A DNA stretch of 64,000 bases from Nitrosospira multiformis. Lineage in GTDB: Bacteria; Pseudomonadota; Gammaproteobacteria; Burkholderiales; Nitrosomonadaceae. The notes under the pieces were generated by a model. The model saw only the letters and a list, made by a program, of their open reading frames with translations. It ran no database searches and was not told the DNA's origin. Of the stretch, positions 57,032-64,000 are shown one piece after another. The DNA lies in NCBI RefSeq assembly GCF_003050865.1, contig NZ_QAOK01000005.1, positions 84,726-148,725 of the forward strand, written 5' to 3'. The position numbers were made by a program, and so were the translations under genes. Every line of letters begins with the position of its first letter. Positions within the stretch are counted from its first letter, which is position 1.

Positions 57032-59140
57032 CTAATGCACATGCTCGCCTGGCGGGGGAAGGATTTCCCCTTCGCGGTTGAGCTGCGCCACCTGCTGCAT
57101 CAGCATGTCGGAGCCGGACCAGCCCGCGCCATCGAATTCCGGTATCCAGCGCGCGCGCAGGTAGCCGAAGCGGTCCACCAGGAACTCCATGTGGTCAGGC
57201 ACCTCGCCTCCGCCCAGGAGGTCCGGATGGGAGAGCGTGCGCCGGAACAGGGCATAGCTGCGCACGATCTCCTCCGCCCCTTCGGTCACGACGGGGAAGT
57301 GAACGCTTACTTTGAGCTCGCCCAGGGCTGCCGGGCTCAAATCATGCTCGGGCACCGCCAGAAGCACCGTGTTGCCGGCCTGCAGTTTTGCATGGAGCGC
57401 TTCCAGTTGTGCCAGGCGCTCGCGCGATTGCGGCCAGGAGAATAACACCAGCAGCACGTTCTTCTGGTTGCGGAAGTCCTTCAGGGTGCCGCTTGAGCCA
57501 TCCTGCGCGATATACGAGAAATTGGGCGGGCCCATGTTGGGCTGCGGCTGCTCGGGCTTGACAGTGGGACTCATCAGGCGCGCCTGGTAGCCGCGCGACA
57601 TGGCGTGCAGGAAGTTCACCACGTCCCAGCGGTCTTCCTCATCGAGCTTGTCGCCAAAGGAAGGCATGCCGGTATCGGGGATGCCAAAGGAGAGCCAGTG
57701 GAAGAAGTCGCCTGCCGTATGGCGGGCCGTGTGCGGTTCGGTCAGAAGGTCCACCGGCGGCTTGGCAAAGCTCTTGGCCATCACGCCGTCGCCCTTGCCT
57801 TGCAGCCCGTGACAGGCTACACAGTTCTCGGCAAAGTGGACGGCGCCATTGGAAATGGAGATGGTGTCAAACGGCACCGGGGTCTTGCGGTAGGTCTCGG
57901 GATAGGCATCCACCGTCAGAGGCGGCAGGCCCAGCCCCAAGCCTGCGAGTGCCAGGAGGGCAGGCAATCCTCGCCGCAGCTTTTTGTCCCAGTGCTTCCT
58001 GCGCCCAAAGAAGACTGCGGCCGCGGCCAGGGCGAGCAGGGCGATGCCGCTGTAGACGCGCGGCATGATGGCAGGCTCGCCCCAGGTGGCGGCAAGGGAG
58101 AAACGGAAGGAATAGGGCCAGTCCTGGATTAGGGCGTGCTTGGCAGGAACCGTGTTGGCAACGATGGTGGCAAGCAGTACGATGCCTAAGGCCAGCACGA
58201 ATTCGAAGCTCACCCATTTCCTGAGTTTCTGTCCGCCGTTATCTGCTCCTTTTGCTCCTGCGTCCTTGTAGAACAGCGGCAGCCAGGTCGAGCGAGCGCG
58301 CGAGGCGATGATGAGCACCACCACCAGCAGGGCGATCTTGCCGTTGAGCAGCCAGCCATATTGGGTGGCAACCAGTCCGCTGTAGTTGGCATCGACCATG
58401 CGGTAGGTGATGAGGATGCCGGTTGCAATCACCGCCAGCATGACGGGCAGCGCCAGGGTGGAGAAGCGCCGCAGGGCCTGGGCATCCTGCCGGAAGACTT
58501 CCTCGCGCGACTGGAATACGGCGTGGATGCGCTGGAGCGCCTGCGTCTGCAGGCCAGGCTGCATGCCGGCATTTCTGGTGGAGGCCTGCTTCAGTTCGCT
58601 CTCGGGCCTGCAGGCAAAGCAGACCACCAGGAAAGCCGGCAGGGCGCCAAACCAGACGCTGCCCAGGATGATGTGCAGGGCGTAGGGCAGAAGCGAGATG
58701 ACCGAGAGGTCTTCGGCTGCGGCGTGGCTGGCAAGCGAGCCTACGCCCAAGGTCAGGGCCGCGACACTTGCGCACAGGATGTATTGCCAGCGCGCAGGCG
58801 GGGAGAAGCGGATGTAGAGGGCAATGGCAAAGACGACGAGCGCGCAGGCGGCGCGCGCGAGCCAGATATGCCCCATGCGCGTATTTTCCATGAGGGAGAG
58901 CCAGGCGGCCGGACGCCAGAGGTTCTCGTCAATCCCGGTGGCTTGCGCAGTAGTGGTTGCAAGTACCCCGAGCAGGCCCACCAGCAGGATGAGGGCGAGC
59001 CAGGGCAGCGCACGCTCCACCCGCGCGACCCAGGGCGAGTGGACGGAGCCGGCAATGGCCAGAAACACGCAGCCGCCCACCAGGATCATGTTGGACGCAA
59101 GCTGCGACCAGCGCAGAAGCGTCGCGATGACCTCGATCAT
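57032..59140 (-). CDS. copD: CopD / cytochrome c / thioredoxin-fold fusion protein
   Basis: This 702-residue protein has three parts. Residues 1 to about 420 form a CopD copper-resistance membrane domain with about ten helices (first LASNMILVGGCVFLAIAGS). Residues about 425-540 are a cytochrome c domain with CVACHG (Cys near 439). The rest is a thioredoxin-fold region (about 545-700; VLLVLFSWPQSRERLAQL) without the CxxC redox motif. CopD is thought to move copper across the inner membrane with CopC. The start overlaps the copC stop (ATGA). A role in copper supply to the amo enzyme is inferred from position. Confidence 0.88.
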   Translation of the reverse strand: MIEVIATLLRWSQLASNMILVGGCVFLAIAGSVHSPWVARVERALPWLALILLVGLLGVLATTTAQATGIDENLWRPAAWLSLMENTRMGHIWLARAACALVVFAIALYIRFSPPARWQYILCASVAALTLGVGSLASHAAAEDLSVISLLPYALHIILGSVWFGALPAFLVVCFACRPESELKQASTRNAGMQPGLQTQALQRIHAVFQSREEVFRQDAQALRRFSTLALPVMLAVIATGILITYRMVDANYSGLVATQYGWLLNGKIALLVVVLIIASRARSTWLPLFYKDAGAKGADNGGQKLRKWVSFEFVLALGIVLLATIVANTVPAKHALIQDWPYSFRFSLAATWGEPAIMPRVYSGIALLALAAAAVFFGRRKHWDKKLRRGLPALLALAGLGLGLPPLTVDAYPETYRKTPVPFDTISISNGAVHFAENCVACHGLQGKGDGVMAKSFAKPPVDLLTEPHTARHTAGDFFHWLSFGIPDTGMPSFGDKLDEEDRWDVVNFLHAMSRGYQARLMSPTVKPEQPQPNMGPPNFSYIAQDGSSGTLKDFRNQKNVLLVLFSWPQSRERLAQLEALHAKLQAGNTVLLAVPEHDLSPAALGELKVSVHFPVVTEGAEEIVRSYALFRRTLSHPDLLGGGEVPDHMEFLVDRFGYLRARWIPEFDGAGWSGSDMLMQQVAQLNREGEILPPPGEHVH

Positions 59141-59571
59141 TGCGCTGCAGCTTTGTTCTTTATCGTGAAGTCGTAGGACGAGTCAACCACATGTCCGTCC
59201 ACCGACAGCACCCGGAACTTGACCGTGTACTTGCCCGGATTCAACTCCGGCAGGGGCAGAACGATGGCTTTGGGGTCGCTGGCATCGACATGCGGCTTGG
59301 TTTCGGTGACAGGCGCCTTGGAGGAGTCGAGCACGGAAAGCGCTGCATAGTCCTTTTCGACTTCTTCGTTGAAGAACAGCCGTACCTGGGCGGGGACCTG
59401 GGTCAGTTGCGCGCGGCGCGCAGGTTCTGCCTTGACCAGCATGGCGTGTGCGAGCACCGGTGTGCTGTGCAGTCCTGCCGCGAGCAGCAGGAACGACAAA
59501 AGACTGGCTGCCAGCAGGTGAAGATTTCCTCTCCTTGTTCTCCTCTCGGCAGATATCATCGATGGTTGCAT
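59137..59571 (-). CDS. copC: Periplasmic copper-binding protein CopC
   Basis: This 144-residue protein has a signal peptide ending TPVLAHA, giving the mature N-terminus HAMLVKAEPA with its His copper ligand. The C-terminal VDGHVVDSSYDFTIK carries a second His ligand. The beta-barrel CopC family binds Cu(II) in the periplasm. GAGGAGCAAAA just before the ATG at 59571 marks the start. Its stop overlaps the copD start. It sits in the amo locus and could deliver copper to CopD or the monooxygenase. Confidence 0.93.
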   Translation of the reverse strand: MQPSMISAERRTRRGNLHLLAASLLSFLLLAAGLHSTPVLAHAMLVKAEPARRAQLTQVPAQVRLFFNEEVEKDYAALSVLDSSKAPVTETKPHVDASDPKAIVLPLPELNPGKYTVKFRVLSVDGHVVDSSYDFTIKNKAAAQ

Positions 59572-59974
59572 TTTTGCTCCTCTTATATATGGGCTCTGCA
59601 CCCGAAGATCGGCTTCGGGCAGCCACTGTGATCCTTGTCTTTTTTATTTGTCCCCGGTTGTTCCTGTTTGATCCACGCCCGGTTTCATTGTCTGCACCCG
59701 GCTTTATTACTGTCTTTTCTGTTCCTGTCCTTTTGCCTCATTCCACCTTGGACTCTTCTTCAGGCGCATGGTTCAGAGCAGAGTCGGCGCGTAACCGGAA
59801 AGCAGGTGCTGCAGCCGGAACACATCGCCCGTCGCCTGAGCATCTGCCCAAGGGGTAGCGCCTTGTATCGTTGCATGTCGACATGCGTTGCATCGACAGT
59901 CCCACGGTCATCTGTTTATGCGCCCACTGCCGGTCCAGAGAACGACAGTGAGCGCTTGCTTCTCTTTTTCTCTT
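59572..59974. other. Region between amoD and copC
   Basis: These 403 bp hold the inverted repeat CCCGAAG/CTTCGGG (59601-59619) just before the copC ribosome site and a perfect 14-bp palindrome GCATGTCGACATGC (59873-59886). There is no recognised coding region. Short ORFs here lack good starts. The palindromes and the AT-rich ATATATAAG before copC suggest that copCD could be transcribed separately from amo. Confidence 0.55.
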
Positions 59975-60565
59975 CTAGGCGCTCGCACCGGCAGATTTGC
60001 GCCCGCGCAGGAAGAAGACGGCCGCCCCTATGATCACTGCCGCAATGACTATGATGAGGTAGGGCGACATGCCCTTGGGCTCACCCACGGAGAAGGGAAA
60101 GCGCGATACCATCGGTTCCTTGTCGGTGACGGTCACGAGTCCCACGAACTTGCCGGGCTGGGTGAAGTTGTATTCAAAATTGATGGAGCCATTGGGATAG
60201 ACCTTGGGCGGTATGTGCAGGATGGTGATTTCATCGAGCTTCTGCTGTTCGTCGGGGGCCGGCTCTCCGCCTGAACCGGTGTCGCGGATGATGCGCACTT
60301 CGGTGGGCAGGGGGCGCAGCGCTTCTTCAATGTAGTCCAGGGCGACGACGGTGCGGCCGGTATTGGGAATGTCTTCGCAGAATTCCTTTTCCTGCGTGGC
60401 ATCCGGCTGGTAGCCGGTAAAGTGCATGGTGAAGGGGCCGATGGTGAGCTTGCATATGTCATCGGCAAGCGCCAGGCCGCCGTGCGCCGCTACCTGGGAG
60501 GAGAAGGGCAGGGACAGGGCAAATACCAGTCCGACCAGGGCAGGTTTGAGTGAGGATGAGAACAT
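59975..60565 (-). CDS. amoD: AmoD (orf5), membrane-anchored periplasmic protein
   Basis: This 196-residue protein has a signal peptide ending SSQVAAHGG and a C-terminal membrane helix (SPYLIIVIAAVIIGAAVFFL). The periplasmic part carries the pattern AHG...DDICKLTIG...YQP...FCEDIP. AmoE, the neighbour, shares the same order, so the two are paralogues. The family is found only near amo/pmo operons, with a proposed role in copper or enzyme assembly. The ATG at 60565 follows an AGAGGCG site; a TTG two codons upstream is a poorer start. Confidence 0.88.
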   Translation of the reverse strand: MFSSSLKPALVGLVFALSLPFSSQVAAHGGLALADDICKLTIGPFTMHFTGYQPDATQEKEFCEDIPNTGRTVVALDYIEEALRPLPTEVRIIRDTGSGGEPAPDEQQKLDEITILHIPPKVYPNGSINFEYNFTQPGKFVGLVTVTDKEPMVSRFPFSVGEPKGMSPYLIIVIAAVIIGAAVFFLRGRKSAGASA

Positions 60566-60728
60566 TATCAATTCGCCTCTATAAGTATGATGAGCCAGTG
60601 AATCAATGATCCTGAAGGATCGCGCTTGCGTTTATCCGCCACTGTTTTGCCAAGTGGGCCCAGTATCTCCTCGGCAGCGGCAGAAGCCGGTTATCCGGTG
60701 ATCTTTCTATCGGGTGATCTTTGCTGCA

Positions 60729-61319
60729 TTATGGTTTGCGCGAGGAGCGCCAGCGCTGCACGCGCGGGGATTTCATGAGCTTGTATCCCAGCACGGCAAG
60801 CAGCAGCAGGGCGATCAGGGGGCCTACTGCGGCGCGGAATATTTCGGCATAGTTGATCATCTGTACCCGCAGGGGATACTGGTAGCGCAGGGGCGGGACG
60901 CCCTCTGCGGTGATGAATACGGTGTAGAGTCCCTGATCGAGGCTGGTCTGGCCCTGGATGACGCCATCAGGGTGGTAGGCAGGACTCAGTTGCGCGACCG
61001 TTTCGTCCTCTTCACTCGTGCCACGCACCACTTTCATGCCAATTTGCATGTCGCGCATGGCAGGGTCGACCAGGTCTATCACGAGGAAGGTGTCGCCTCC
61101 CTTGGGAATCTCGGTGCAGTATTGTGCAGTGGGTTCGAATTGTGGCTGGTAGGCGCTCAGATGCACCATGTTCTCGCCGATGCGGCGCACGCAGCTGTCT
61201 TCTTCCAGCGATTCCCTGCCGTGCGCGCTGACAAACCCGCTGTAGAGGGTGGTAATCAGCAGCAGCGCCAGGGCACCTGCCCGGCTGCCTTGTCTGCTCG
61301 AAGTGCCTTTCGCTTGCAT
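60729..61319 (-). CDS. amoE: AmoE (orf4), membrane-anchored periplasmic protein
   Basis: This 196-residue protein has a signal peptide (ALALLLITTLYSGFVSAHG) and a C-terminal membrane helix (AVGPLIALLLLAVLGYKLM). It shows the pattern AHG...EDSCVRRIG...YQP...YCTEIP, paralogous to AmoD downstream. The ATG at 61319 is chosen because the signal peptide begins there; a frame extension to 61397 lies beyond the terminator. It is 150 bp after amoB, separated by palindromes and a terminator-like hairpin. The paralogue names follow usual usage in Nitrosomonas and Nitrosospira. Confidence 0.88.
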   Translation of the reverse strand: MQAKGTSSRQGSRAGALALLLITTLYSGFVSAHGRESLEEDSCVRRIGENMVHLSAYQPQFEPTAQYCTEIPKGGDTFLVIDLVDPAMRDMQIGMKVVRGTSEEDETVAQLSPAYHPDGVIQGQTSLDQGLYTVFITAEGVPPLRYQYPLRVQMINYAEIFRAAVGPLIALLLLAVLGYKLMKSPRVQRWRSSRKP

Positions 61320-61334
61320 TTCTCTAGATTCGTT

Positions 61335-61383
61335 AAAAAAACACCGACCCCCCTTGCCGTCTGTAACGGTGGCGGACCGGTGT
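61335..61383 (-). terminator. Terminator-like hairpin between amoB and amoE
   Basis: On the minus strand ACACCG (61383-61378) pairs with CGGTGT (61346-61341), enclosing a smaller CCGT/ACGG hairpin, and is followed by a run of seven T residues. This is a good intrinsic terminator and would end much of the amoCAB transcript, with readthrough to amoED. Confidence 0.8.
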
Positions 61384-61461
61384 TTGCGTGTTGCCATGTT
61401 CCAGTCTTTTTTCCCGGCTCCTGCCCTGGTCAGGGAGGAGCCAGGCTGCCTAAGGTTGTGA

Positions 61462-61495
61462 ACCCGGGGTTGACCCTAGGGTTTACCCCGGGGGT
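61462..61495. repeat. Three consecutive short palindromes after amoB
   Basis: ACCCGGGGT (61462-61470), ACCCTAGGGT (61473-61482) and ACCCCGGGGGT (61485-61495) lie one after another, centred 11-12 bp apart, directly after the amoB stop. They could pair with themselves or with each other. Confidence 0.8.
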
Positions 61496-61501
61496 TTGAC
61501 C

Positions 61502-64000
<2,499 letters not shown>

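Noticed and set aside
59635..60033. Plus-strand ORF between copC and amoD
   Set aside because: It is antisense to the amo operon direction, overlaps the amoD end, and is mostly Ser/Leu/Phe-rich without a ribosome site.

Overview
This window almost certainly comes from a betaproteobacterial ammonia oxidiser of the Nitrosospira type (Nitrosomonadaceae). The strongest evidence is the minus-strand locus at the right end, which reads amoC (only its last 39 codons), amoA, amoB, two paralogous small membrane-anchored genes (amoE and amoD, also called orf4 and orf5), copC and a copD fusion. AmoA has 274 residues and a sequence typical of Nitrosospira. The rest is gene-dense chromosomal housekeeping and stress sequence with no integrase, transposase, prophage or CRISPR array.

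Layout. 1-6489 is all minus strand: a Tat-exported multicopper oxidase (cut by the window edge), a BON-domain protein, a P2-type cation ATPase, a tandem universal stress protein and a zinc alcohol dehydrogenase. 6490-9518 holds a 9-bp tandem repeat, prfB with its programmed +1 frameshift, lysS and an intrinsic terminator. 9545-13190 holds a small palindromic element and a copper-efflux operon copA-copZ-csoR behind a promoter overlapping a CsoR-type operator. 13260-15289 encodes di- and tri-haem cytochromes c. 15323-20694 (minus) carries hpnA, a membrane-anchored MutS-like ATPase, a TolC-type outer-membrane protein and pcm.

20771-28406 carries a TPP riboswitch with thiC, uppP, a rhodanese, glnA, a Sel1 lipoprotein and an antiporter-like protein. 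28496-35732 (minus) carries a LapA-like protein, a PBP7-type endopeptidase, and a signalling cluster of PAS histidine kinase, single-domain response regulator and REC-REC-PAS-GAF-GGDEF-EAL protein. 36133-38038 is an exbB-exbD-tonB-like operon. 38161-47348 holds an S9 peptidase, a RecQ-like helicase, a His-rich membrane protein, a small lipoprotein, an O-methyltransferase and an SDR/GH15 pair. A tRNA-Ser(CGA) lies at 47826-47918. 48015-56978 holds mltF, a 1-Cys peroxiredoxin, cysG, a PHP phosphoesterase, a YciO-type protein, a site-2 protease, trpS, scpA and scpB.

Copper is the recurring theme. The amo enzyme needs copper, copC/copD sit in the same locus, and csoR-regulated efflux plus an exported multicopper oxidase lie elsewhere in the window. 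The most unusual items are the CopD/cytochrome c/thioredoxin-fold triple fusion ending the amo locus, the row of palindromes and the terminator between amoB and amoE, the thiC leader in which the Shine-Dalgarno is held in a perfect hairpin, and the MutS-family ATPase with a membrane domain. I see no wholly new multi-gene defence or mobile system here.
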